From the NCBI GenBank assembly GCA_030630065.1, contig DAOVNU010000058.1:1-5670 (forward strand): a DNA stretch of 5,670 nucleotides. The letters run 5' to 3'. The position numbers and the translations under genes were made by a program. This document shows positions 1-5,670 of the stretch, piece by piece (position 1 is the first letter of the stretch; each line of letters begins with the position of its first letter). The notes under the pieces are model-generated. The model ran no database searches, was not told the origin of the DNA, and saw only the letters and a program-made list of their open reading frames with translations. This stretch comes from a bacterium. Lineage in GTDB: Bacteria; Ratteibacteria; UBA8468.

Positions 1-2
1 TA

Positions 3-812
3 TGCACTGAAGGATTGAGGAAGAAGGTAGAATTGCAGCCCATATTGCAGAAAGCAAATTATGATTACATTGAATTAAAAGTAGGAGATGTCTTGCCTGA
101 GGAAAGTGAAGAAAAGTTTGCAGAGGTAAAAGAAAAAATTAAGAAGTTTTCTCTACGACCTGAGGTCTTTAATACTTTTATCCCCGGTGAAATAAAGGTG
201 GTAGGAGATAAAATTGACTCTTCACGCTTAAAAAATTGTTTGGAGGTCTCTATCAGTCGTGTTGCTGAACTTTCCGGTAAAATCATTGTTTTTGGCAGTG
301 GTGGGGCAAGAAAAGTGCCTGAGAATTTTTCTTTTGAGAAAGCGTATCAACAATTAGTTGATTTTCTTGATCTCGCGGCTGATATTGCAAAAAACGAAGG
401 GATTGTTATTGCCATCGAACCGCTCTTTAAACCGGCCACAAATATTATCAATCTGGTAAAGGAGGGCTTGCAATTAACTAAAGATGTTGGTAGAAAAGAA
501 GTTAAATTATTAGCCGACCTCTTTCATATGGAGGAAGAGGACGAGCCCTTTACCAATTTATTGCCGGCTAAGGATTATCTTGCCCATATTCATATTCCCG
601 TCCCGGTAACGGAAGGGGTTAGGCAACCTTCAATTGAAGGGATAAATCTGAAAAAGCAGAGTTACAACCATCAGGACTTTTTCCATCATTTAAAAGAGAT
701 TAATTATCAGGGGAGAATTTCTGTGGAGGATAATGGAGGCGGTCTTGAGAACGTAGAGGAAGAAGCAATCCTGCTTCTTCCCCGCTTGAAAAAAATGTGG
801 GAGGAAGCTTGA
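3..812 (+). CDS. Sugar phosphate isomerase/epimerase, xylose-isomerase-like TIM barrel (5' partial)
   Basis: This is probably a metal-dependent isomerase or epimerase acting on a free or phosphorylated sugar in the cytoplasm; the substrate is unknown. The reading frame is open to the window edge. The first in-window TTG (position 15) has no properly spaced ribosome binding site. The residues before it (C-T-E-G) resemble the end of the first beta strand of this family, usually followed by a KANYDYIEL-like segment as seen here, so I infer that only a few N-terminal residues are missing. Counting from the TTG codon, likely metal and active-site residues are E135 in IAIEP, D168 and H171 in LLADLFHM, H191/H193 in HIHIP and E238 in SVEDN. 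The order and spacing match the tagatose/psicose 3-epimerase pattern (E, DxxH, H, E). The family (AP endonuclease 2-like fold) includes epimerases, inosose dehydratases and endonuclease IV; the sugar-type pattern and neighbours make a nuclease unlikely. It lies 20 bases ahead of the dehydrogenase gene. Confidence 0.8.
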   Translation, partial: CTEGLRKKVELQPILQKANYDYIELKVGDVLPEESEEKFAEVKEKIKKFSLRPEVFNTFIPGEIKVVGDKIDSSRLKNCLEVSISRVAELSGKIIVFGSGGARKVPENFSFEKAYQQLVDFLDLAADIAKNEGIVIAIEPLFKPATNIINLVKEGLQLTKDVGRKEVKLLADLFHMEEEDEPFTNLLPAKDYLAHIHIPVPVTEGVRQPSIEGINLKKQSYNHQDFFHHLKEINYQGRISVEDNGGGLENVEEEAILLLPRLKKMWEEA

Positions 813-817
813 AAAGA

Positions 818-823
818 AAGGAG
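818..823 (+). promoter_or_regulatory. Ribosome binding site that decides the dehydrogenase start
   Basis: AAGGAG lies nine bases upstream of the ATG at 833. The longer in-frame alternative, a GTG at 797 inside the preceding gene, has no Shine-Dalgarno-like sequence ahead of it and would add a lysine-rich 12-residue stretch that looks like translated leader (the binding site itself). I therefore place the start at 833. Confidence 0.7.
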
Positions 824-832
824 AAGAAGGAA

Positions 833-2374
833 ATGGAGAAGATTTCATTGAGTCCGGAAGCCGTAAAATATGCATTGCCTGATGAGAATGCCGATGGCAA
901 AGAGGTAAAAATTCTGGATGAGGTTACGCTTCAGCAGAAGCAACTGGGGAGGAAGATTGTGGCGGTTCAGGGACTGGGCTTTGTGGGTGCGGTTATGGCG
1001 GAGGTTGTTGCTGATAGTACCGATAGTGAAGGAAAACCAATCTACTTTGTCCATGGAGTACAGCGACCTTCGGTTCGGTCATATTGGAAAGTTCCGGTGA
1101 TTAATAAAGGTGAATCACCCATTGAAGCCACCGACCCTGAGGTAGCAGAGATTTTCCCGAGGGTTGTTAAGGAGAAGAAAACCTTAAGAGCCACCTGGCA
1201 TTCGCATGCTTTTTCTCTTGCCGATATTATTGTGGTTGACATTCAACTGGATGCAACAAAGCCGGTTTTTGGCGATGCGAAGACCGGATATTGTGATACC
1301 GGTGGTTTTGAAAAAGCAATTGCCGATCTGGGAAGGAATATTAAACCGGAGGCACTTGTCCTCGTGGAGACAACCGTTCCCCCCGGCACCTGTCAACATA
1401 TTGTCAAACCAATTCTGGAAAAGGAATTTAAAGCGAGAGGTATTGACATCGGCAAGAATCCGCCGCGCATTGCCCATTCCTATGAGCGCGTGATGCCCGG
1501 GAGGAATTACGTTAGTTCCATCCGTAATTTCTGGCGCACCTATTCCGGGATTGATGAGACAAGTACCGGAATGGCTGAAGAATTTCTGACGAACGTTCTC
1601 GATACAAAGGAGTATCCTCTTTATGGACTGAATAATACTAATGCCTCGGAATTAGCCAAAACCTTTGAGAATTCATTCCGCGCCACGAATATTGCCCTGG
1701 TCTATGAATGGGCACTCTTTGCCGAGGAGGTGGGAATTAATCTCTTTGAGGTGGTGAAATCAATCAGGGTGCGTCCGACACACAGGAATTTAATGAACCC
1801 CGGTTTTGGAGTAGGGGGATATTGTCTCACGAAAGACCCTGTTTTAGCTAATTGGGCTTCACTAAACGTTTTTAAGAGAAAAATCGGTTTGGAAATGGCG
1901 GTGCACGCCGTTGACATCAATGATTTGATGCCCCTGCATAGTTTGGAGTTGACAAAATCTGCTCTCGGGGGAGACATTTCCGGAAAGAAAATTCACCTTT
2001 TGGGTGCTTCTTACCTTAGCGATGTCGGAGATACCAGACACAGCCCTTCCGAAATTTTCTGGAAGGCGGCGGTAAAGGAAGGGGCAACCCTGACGGTACA
2101 TGACCCGTTGGTCAAGGTATGGCCGGAGGTTCCCGGGGCAGAGGTAGAGAAAGACCTCTTTGCTTCTTTAAAGGATAAAAATGCGCTTATCTTTGCGGTT
2201 GGACACAGGGAATATCTGGAACTTGACCCGGAAGAGGTAGTCAGGGCGGTAGGGAAACCTTTAGCGATTATTGATACGCAAAACCTGTTGGATGATGATA
2301 AAATTATGAAGTATCTGGACCTTGGTTGTGAAGTCAAAGGAGTTGGCAAAGGTCACATCAGGACTTTAAAATGA
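833..2374 (+). CDS. Nucleotide-sugar dehydrogenase (UDP-glucose/GDP-mannose dehydrogenase family), extended form
   Basis: This cytoplasmic NAD-dependent enzyme is expected to oxidise the C6 hydroxyl of a nucleotide sugar (UDP-glucose, UDP-GlcNAc, UDP-ManNAc or GDP-mannose) to a carboxylate in two steps. It has 513 residues. An N-terminal extension of about 40 residues precedes the Rossmann motif GLGFVG (47-52). Next come ETTVPPGT (179-186), SYERVMPGR (216-224), the central helix with K276 and N280, and the catalytic-cysteine loop GGYCLTKD with C331 and D335. The C-terminal nucleotide-sugar-binding domain carries DTRHSP (400-405). Bacterial relatives are usually about 390-450 residues; the excess lies in the N-terminal extension and in an enlarged region between the Rossmann motif and residue 175. 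The usual lysine of the YK/FK motif before the D-x-R motif is leucine here (GASYLSDVGDTR). All residues I know as catalytic in UDP-glucose dehydrogenase are present, so I expect an active enzyme, but the substrate is uncertain. The stop overlaps the next start (ATGA). Confidence 0.88.
   Translation: MEKISLSPEAVKYALPDENADGKEVKILDEVTLQQKQLGRKIVAVQGLGFVGAVMAEVVADSTDSEGKPIYFVHGVQRPSVRSYWKVPVINKGESPIEATDPEVAEIFPRVVKEKKTLRATWHSHAFSLADIIVVDIQLDATKPVFGDAKTGYCDTGGFEKAIADLGRNIKPEALVLVETTVPPGTCQHIVKPILEKEFKARGIDIGKNPPRIAHSYERVMPGRNYVSSIRNFWRTYSGIDETSTGMAEEFLTNVLDTKEYPLYGLNNTNASELAKTFENSFRATNIALVYEWALFAEEVGINLFEVVKSIRVRPTHRNLMNPGFGVGGYCLTKDPVLANWASLNVFKRKIGLEMAVHAVDINDLMPLHSLELTKSALGGDISGKKIHLLGASYLSDVGDTRHSPSEIFWKAAVKEGATLTVHDPLVKVWPEVPGAEVEKDLFASLKDKNALIFAVGHREYLELDPEEVVRAVGKPLAIIDTQNLLDDDKIMKYLDLGCEVKGVGKGHIRTLK
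2360..2363 (+). promoter_or_regulatory. Ribosome binding site of transketolase N-terminal subunit
   Basis: AGGA sits seven bases before the ATG at 2371, inside the last codons of the dehydrogenase gene. It supports the ATG that overlaps the upstream stop codon and suggests coupled translation. Confidence 0.55.
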
Positions 2375-3180
2375 ATATTGAAGAATTGCAAAAAATCTGT
2401 TTAGAGGTACGTAGGGACATTATCCGGATGCTGGGAGAGGCAGGCAGTGGCCATCCGGGTGGTTCACTTTCTGCGGTGGAATTGGTTGTCTCCCTTTATT
2501 TTTCCGTAATGCGGCAGAAACCGCAGAAACCTGATTGGGAGGACAGGGACCGTTTCGTTCTTTCCAAAGGGCATTGCTGCCCTCTGCTTTATGCGGTTTT
2601 AGCCAGATGTGGTTACTTTCCTTTAGAAAAACTCCTTACTCTGCGAAAATTGGGGAGTCCTCTGCAGGGACATCCGCATAATTTGGAGGTGCCGGGCATT
2701 GAGGCCTCTACCGGTTCCCTGGGCCAGGGATTGTCCATTGCCAACGGTATCGCCCTGGCGGGAAGATTGGATAAAAAAAGTTATCGGGTTTATTGTCTCC
2801 TGGGAGACGGTGAAACGGATGAAGGGCAAATCTGGGAAGCGGCAATGACTGCCAATCACTACCATCTGGATAATCTTTGCGCCATTGTTGACCGAAACCG
2901 TTTACAAATAGATGGAGAAACAAAGAATATTATGCAACTTGAGCCCTATAACGAAAAGTGGGAGGCGTTTGGCTGGAAAGTAATAGAAATTGACGGGAAT
3001 AATCTTAAAGAAATCTCGGAGGCCTATGCTCAGGCCGAGAATATAAAGGGTAAACCGGCTGTAATTATTGCGCATACGATAAAAGGCAAAGGGGTTTCCT
3101 ATATGGAGAATAGGGTGGAGTGGCACGGGAAAGCCCCAAAAAAGGAAGAGGAAGAAAAAGCATTAAAGGAATTAAGATGA
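2371..3180 (+). CDS. Transketolase, N-terminal subunit (thiamine-diphosphate binding)
   Basis: This is half of a split transketolase, which transfers a two-carbon ketol unit between ketose and aldose phosphates in the non-oxidative pentose phosphate pathway. The protein has 269 residues, the usual size for the separate N-terminal subunit. Visible motifs are GSGHPGG (25-31, H28), SKGH (65-68), GHP (100-102), GSLGQG (115-120), and the thiamine-diphosphate/metal motif that starts with GDGETDEGQ (145-153) and ends at N176 in DRN. AHTIKGKGVS (234-243) and the WHG near the C-terminus are also typical. The C-terminal tail is lysine- and glutamate-rich and ends where the pyrimidine-binding domain would begin in single-chain transketolase. 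That domain is encoded by the next gene, which starts within this gene's stop codon (ATGA at 3177-3180). The two products almost certainly form one enzyme. 1-deoxyxylulose-5-phosphate synthase is excluded by the split organisation and the length. Confidence 0.93.
   Translation: MNIEELQKICLEVRRDIIRMLGEAGSGHPGGSLSAVELVVSLYFSVMRQKPQKPDWEDRDRFVLSKGHCCPLLYAVLARCGYFPLEKLLTLRKLGSPLQGHPHNLEVPGIEASTGSLGQGLSIANGIALAGRLDKKSYRVYCLLGDGETDEGQIWEAAMTANHYHLDNLCAIVDRNRLQIDGETKNIMQLEPYNEKWEAFGWKVIEIDGNNLKEISEAYAQAENIKGKPAVIIAHTIKGKGVSYMENRVEWHGKAPKKEEEEKALKELR
3166..3170 (+). promoter_or_regulatory. Ribosome binding site that decides the transketolase C-subunit start
   Basis: AAGGA lies six bases before the ATG at 3177. 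An in-frame GTG at 3120 would add 19 mostly basic residues encoded by bases that already encode the end of the N-subunit. The family's normal N-terminus (a short charged leader, then R-D-G-Y-G-E-A-L) starts at the ATG, so I chose 3177. Confidence 0.7.
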
Positions 3181-4112
3181 AACTGAAGTCAACCCGGGAT
3201 GGGTACGGAGAAGCGCTCCTGAAGTTAGGTAATGAAAATCCTGATGTTGTTGTCCTTACCGCCGATTTAGGAGAATCGACAAGGTCGCACTGGTTTAAGG
3301 AAAAATTTCCCGAAAGATTTTTTCAGATAGGGGTTGCAGAAGCTGATATGATTGGAACCGCTGCCGGATTAGCCCTTTCGGGAAAAATTGCTTTTGTCAG
3401 CGGTTTTGGTGTTTTTGTCACCGGCCGGGTCTGGGACCAGTTAAGAATTAGCGTTGCCTATAGTAATGCGAACGTCAAGATTGGCTCCACCCATTGCGGA
3501 ATTACTGTTGGAGCAGACGGCGCTAGCCATCAGGCAATAGAGGATATTGCTTTGATGAGGGTCTTACCCGGTTTTACCGTGATTGTTCCTGCCGATGCTC
3601 TTGAAGCAACCAGGGCAACGGTTGCGGCTTCTAAAATTTACGGCCCTGTTTATCTTCGCCTGGGGAGAGCGCCTTTGCCGATTGTTACCGAAGAGGCGGA
3701 GGTCTTTACCATTGGTAAAGCACAGCTTCTCAAAGAAGGGGATGATTTAACCGTTATTGCCTGCGGCGTGATGGTTAAGGAATCCTTAGAGGCCGCGAAA
3801 GTTCTCAAAGAAAAAGGGATTTCCGCAAGGGTTATTAATCTGCATACTATCAAACCGATTGACAGAAAATCTATTATTAATGCGGCAAAAGAGACGGGAG
3901 CAATTATTACCGCCGAGGAGCATCAGGTTATGGGAGGGATGGGCAGTGCGGTCGCAGAGGTAGTGATGGAAGAATATCCTGTTCCGATGAAAAGAATCGG
4001 GATTCTGGACCGCTTTGGTCAATCGGGAAAGCCGGACGAGTTGATGAAAGAGTATCATTTAACTGCAGATGATATTGTTCTGGAAGCCGCGAATATTCTG
4101 AAAAGAAAATGA
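3177..4112 (+). CDS. Transketolase, C-terminal subunit (pyrimidine-binding and C-terminal domains)
   Basis: This partner subunit completes the transketolase active site at the interface with the upstream product. It has 311 residues, the normal length for this subunit. The pyrimidine-binding domain covers about residues 5-170, with TADLGEST (28-35), IGVAEADMIG (51-60, where E55 is the conserved glutamate that activates the cofactor), the FGVF and WDQLR segments (77-90), GADGASHQAIEDIALMR (112-128) and the substrate-side LRLGR (160-164). The C-terminal domain follows, with TIKPID (224-229) and TAEEHQVMGGMGSAV (245-259). No key residue appears to be missing. Its start overlaps the N-subunit stop and its own stop overlaps the next start, so equal production of both subunits by translational coupling is likely. 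The same fold occurs in pyruvate dehydrogenase E1-beta and in DXP synthase, but the paired neighbour and motif set favour transketolase. The sugar substrates cannot be distinguished from sequence. Confidence 0.93.
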   Translation: MKLKSTRDGYGEALLKLGNENPDVVVLTADLGESTRSHWFKEKFPERFFQIGVAEADMIGTAAGLALSGKIAFVSGFGVFVTGRVWDQLRISVAYSNANVKIGSTHCGITVGADGASHQAIEDIALMRVLPGFTVIVPADALEATRATVAASKIYGPVYLRLGRAPLPIVTEEAEVFTIGKAQLLKEGDDLTVIACGVMVKESLEAAKVLKEKGISARVINLHTIKPIDRKSIINAAKETGAIITAEEHQVMGGMGSAVAEVVMEEYPVPMKRIGILDRFGQSGKPDELMKEYHLTADDIVLEAANILKRK

Positions 4113-5488
4113 CGGAGTCATTGCGAGGCACGAACTGTCGTGGCAATCCGAGACCAGTAATCAGTATTTCGGGAGTAAGGGGGGTTATCGGGGAATCCCT
4201 TACGCCGGAGGTAATTGCAAGATTTGCCGCCTCTTTTGGCACCTACCTTGAAGGAGGAAAAGTAGTTGTTGGCCGGGATACGCGATTATCCGGGGAGATG
4301 GCTAAATACGCTGTATTCAGCGGATTGTTGTCTGCCGGATGTGACATTATTGACTTGGGAATTGTTCCTACCCCTACCGTTCAACTCCTAACCGAAAGAT
4401 TGAAGGCTGATGGCGGAATGGTCATTACCGCCAGTCATAATCCTCCCGAATATAATGGTTTGAAATTTATCTCTTCTGATGGCGCTTTTCTCAATTCCTC
4501 ACGAATGAAGAAGCTCCTGGCCATTTACACGCAAAATAAGATTAAATATCCATCATTTAATAAAGCAACAAAGATAAAAGAGTGTCATCAGCAGGCAATC
4601 AATTTTCATTTGAAGAAAACCCTTTCTTTCCTTAACCTTAATCTTATCCGCAAAAAACGTTTCTACGTTGCTCTGGATTGCTGCGATGGTGCGGGTTCTG
4701 TTATTACTCCTCTATTGTTGAAAAAATTGGGCTGTCGGATTTCTGTAATTAACGATAAACTGGACAGAGTTTTTTCCCGTCCTCCCGAGCCCATTCCTGA
4801 AAATCTTTCCGGACTTTGTAATCTGGTAAAAAAGACAAAGGCGGATGTTGGATTTGCCGTAGACCCTGATGCCGACAGATTAGCCATTATTTCCGATAAA
4901 GGGAAGCCCATTGGCGAGGATTATAGTTTGGCTTTAGTAACTCAATTTATTCTCTCCAAAAAAAAAGGACTTGTAGTTGCCAATCTTTCTACCTCCCAAT
5001 TGATGGATGATGTTACCCGGGAATTTCGTTGCCCTCTTTTCCGCAGCAGGGTAGGGGAGATTAACGTTGTGGAGGAGATGAAAAAAAGGAAAGCAATCAT
5101 TGGCGGGGAAGGGAATGGAGGAATAATCTTTCCTCCGCTTCATTACGGAAGGGACAGTTTAATCGGAATGGGGTTAATTCTGCAATATCTTGCGCAAAGC
5201 GGGAAATCCGTCTCACAATTGGCGGAAGAGCTCCCTTCCTATTATATGATGAAAAAAAAGATTCCTCTACCCAAACAAGGAGCAAAAAAATCTATCGCTA
5301 AGGTTAAGAAATATTTTTGCCGGGAAAAGATTGATCTTCTGGACGGCATCAGGGTAACCGGAGAAAATTGGTGGATTCATCTGCGTCCTTCAGGCACAGA
5401 GCCAATCATAAGGTTGATTATAGAAGCAAAAACAAAGAAAGAGGCGGAAAAACTCCATAAAACGGTCTCTAAATTGATAATTAGGTAA
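4109..5488 (+). CDS. glmM: Phosphoglucosamine mutase / phosphohexomutase, archaeal-type GlmM
   Basis: This enzyme is expected to interconvert the 6-phosphate and 1-phosphate of glucosamine (possibly also glucose or mannose) in the cytoplasm, supplying nucleotide-sugar synthesis. It has 459 residues in the four-domain phosphohexomutase order. SGVRG is at 21-25, GRDTRLSGE at 55-63, the phosphoserine loop TASHNPPEYNG at 107-117 (S109), the metal loop DPDADR at 252-257, the sugar-binding loop GGEGNGG at 332-338 and the phosphate-binding loop RPSGTEP at 426-432. The GGEGNGG-IIFPP-HYGRD segment matches, from memory, the archaeal-type GlmM group more than classical bacterial GlmM (GEQSGH) or PMM/PGM (GEMSGH). 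The substrate therefore remains an inference. The ATG overlaps the transketolase stop and has no clear Shine-Dalgarno sequence, so it probably depends on reinitiation. Residues 3-15 (ESLRG...NPR) are encoded by a dispersed palindromic repeat and are probably not ancestral. The only other upstream in-frame candidate is TTG at 4121, which lies inside the repeat. Confidence 0.88.
   Translation: MTESLRGTNCRGNPRPVISISGVRGVIGESLTPEVIARFAASFGTYLEGGKVVVGRDTRLSGEMAKYAVFSGLLSAGCDIIDLGIVPTPTVQLLTERLKADGGMVITASHNPPEYNGLKFISSDGAFLNSSRMKKLLAIYTQNKIKYPSFNKATKIKECHQQAINFHLKKTLSFLNLNLIRKKRFYVALDCCDGAGSVITPLLLKKLGCRISVINDKLDRVFSRPPEPIPENLSGLCNLVKKTKADVGFAVDPDADRLAIISDKGKPIGEDYSLALVTQFILSKKKGLVVANLSTSQLMDDVTREFRCPLFRSRVGEINVVEEMKKRKAIIGGEGNGGIIFPPLHYGRDSLIGMGLILQYLAQSGKSVSQLAEELPSYYMMKKKIPLPKQGAKKSIAKVKKYFCREKIDLLDGIRVTGENWWIHLRPSGTEPIIRLIIEAKTKKEAEKLHKTVSKLIIR
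4117..4154. repeat. Dispersed palindromic repeat (GTCATTGCGAG...GCAATC type) inside the start of glmM
   Basis: The sequence is an imperfect inverted repeat. ATTGC (4120-4124) pairs with GCAAT (4143-4147), and CACGA (4129-4133) pairs with TCGTG (4138-4142) around an ACTG loop. GAGG (4125-4128) bulges from the left arm, and GTC and GAC sit at the outer ends. From memory this is the widespread bacterial repeat beginning GTCATTGCGAG and ending GCAATC, normally intergenic and multicopy. Here it begins only eight bases after the first base of the glmM start codon and is read through in frame. Copy number in this genome cannot be seen from one window. Confidence 0.75.
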
Positions 5489-5523
5489 AATTATCCATTG
5501 GAAGAGCATAAAACCCTTCTGTT

Positions 5524-5553
5524 GTCATTCCCGAAATTAACAATCGGGAATCC
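5524..5553. repeat. Palindromic repeat (GTCATTCCCG...CGGGAATCC type)
   Basis: A perfect eight-base stem, ATTCCCGA (5527-5534) with TCGGGAAT (5544-5551), closes a nine-base A/T-rich loop and is framed by GTC on the left and CC on the right. This matches, from memory, a second common dispersed intergenic palindrome of environmental bacteria. It lies 36 bases past the glmM stop and could also help to protect the mRNA 3' end. It lacks a clean T-tract directly after the stem, so I do not call it the main terminator. Confidence 0.65.
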
Positions 5554-5579
5554 ATTTCTGTCATTTCAATTTTGTAGTT

Positions 5580-5608
5580 GCCTGATTCATCAGGCGTCTT
5601 TTGTCATT
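5580..5608 (+). terminator. Probable rho-independent terminator of the operon
   Basis: GCCTGA (5580-5585) and TCAGGC (5590-5595) form a perfect six-base stem around a TTCA loop. It is followed by GTCTTTTGTCATTTTT, an interrupted T-rich stretch. Its place about 90 bases past the last gene of the operon fits transcription termination. The weak points are the short stem and the G and C interruptions in the T-tract; the hairpin could instead be another dispersed repeat. Confidence 0.5.
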
Positions 5609-5670
5609 TTTACCCTATTTTCCATTCAGATATTACTTGAAGTGAGATACTCTAACCCTCCGCAAAATAA

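Larger units (their letters stand above)
5489..5670. other. Intergenic region after the operon
   Basis: No open frame of convincing length or codon character is visible on either strand in these 182 bases. Besides the two hairpins, the motif TGTCATT occurs three times in the same direction (5523-5529, 5559-5565, 5602-5608), and T-rich sequence predominates. The last 60 bases show no convincing promoter, RNA gene or start of a downstream gene. Confidence 0.6.

Noticed and set aside
15..17. TTG as true start of the first gene
   Set aside because: The frame stays open to the window edge, the purine-rich GAAGGA abuts the codon with no spacing, and the upstream residues look like part of the family's first beta strand. 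The gene is more likely 5' truncated by the window.
797..832. GTG start giving a 12-residue longer dehydrogenase that overlaps the first gene
   Set aside because: No ribosome binding site precedes it, while AAGGAG is well placed for the ATG at 833; the extra residues are the translated leader.
1184..1493. Open frames of about 95 codons on both strands within the dehydrogenase gene
   Set aside because: They overlap a gene with clear family motifs and show no recognisable protein features of their own.
3120..3176. GTG start giving a longer transketolase C-subunit
   Set aside because: The added residues are basic and unlike the family; the ATG at 3177 has a Shine-Dalgarno sequence and the ATGA overlap pattern of its neighbours.
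3928..4242. Minus-strand open frame of 104 codons across the transketolase-glmM junction
   Set aside because: It is antisense to conserved coding sequence on both sides and includes the palindromic repeat; no ribosome binding site or domain is apparent.
5524..5608. CRISPR-like or tandem repeat array suggested by repeated TGTCATT
   Set aside because: The shared unit is only seven bases, the spacing is uneven, and the copies have different flanks; dispersed-repeat remnants or chance in T-rich DNA explain it better.
5609..5660. Possible promoter (TTTACC with TATTAC) for a downstream gene
   Set aside because: Both boxes are poor matches and no gene start is visible in the window to support it.

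Overview
The window is a compact, single-strand (+) bacterial operon fragment of carbohydrate metabolism genes, followed by about 180 bases of non-coding sequence that is rich in hairpins. GC content is moderate (mid-40s percent by eye). The dispersed palindromes of the GTCATTGCGAG...GCAATC and GTCATTCCCG...CGGGAATCC types, the split two-subunit transketolase and the archaeal-type phosphoglucosamine mutase suggest an uncultured anaerobic bacterial lineage, for example Omnitrophota or a similar candidate phylum. That placement is inference from style, not proof.

Layout: (1) positions 3-812, the 3' nearly complete part of a xylose-isomerase-like TIM-barrel sugar phosphate isomerase/epimerase, whose start lies just outside the window; (2) 833-2374, an unusually long nucleotide-sugar dehydrogenase (UDP-glucose/GDP-mannose dehydrogenase family); (3) 2371-3180, the N-terminal (TPP-binding) subunit of transketolase; (4) 3177-4112, the C-terminal (pyrimidine-binding and C-terminal domains) subunit of transketolase; (5) 4109-5488, a phosphohexomutase of the archaeal-type GlmM kind; (6) 5489-5670, non-coding, with a dispersed palindromic repeat and a probable intrinsic terminator. 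Genes 2-3, 3-4 and 4-5 each overlap by the four bases ATGA, so the cluster is almost certainly one translationally coupled transcript whose promoter lies upstream of the window.

How the genes fit together: transketolase interconverts pentose, tetrose, triose and hexose phosphates; the mutase moves phosphate from C6 to C1 of a hexose or hexosamine to feed nucleotide-sugar formation; the dehydrogenase oxidises a nucleotide sugar to a uronic acid; the TIM-barrel protein probably isomerises or epimerises a sugar or sugar phosphate. The set is consistent with supply of precursors for cell-envelope polysaccharide, but the actual substrates cannot be read from sequence.

The most noteworthy observation is that a dispersed palindromic repeat lies inside the first 46 bases of the phosphohexomutase gene and is translated as an extra N-terminal segment. 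I found no phage, CRISPR, toxin, defence, transposase or RNA-gene content; apart from the repeats the window is ordinary metabolism.
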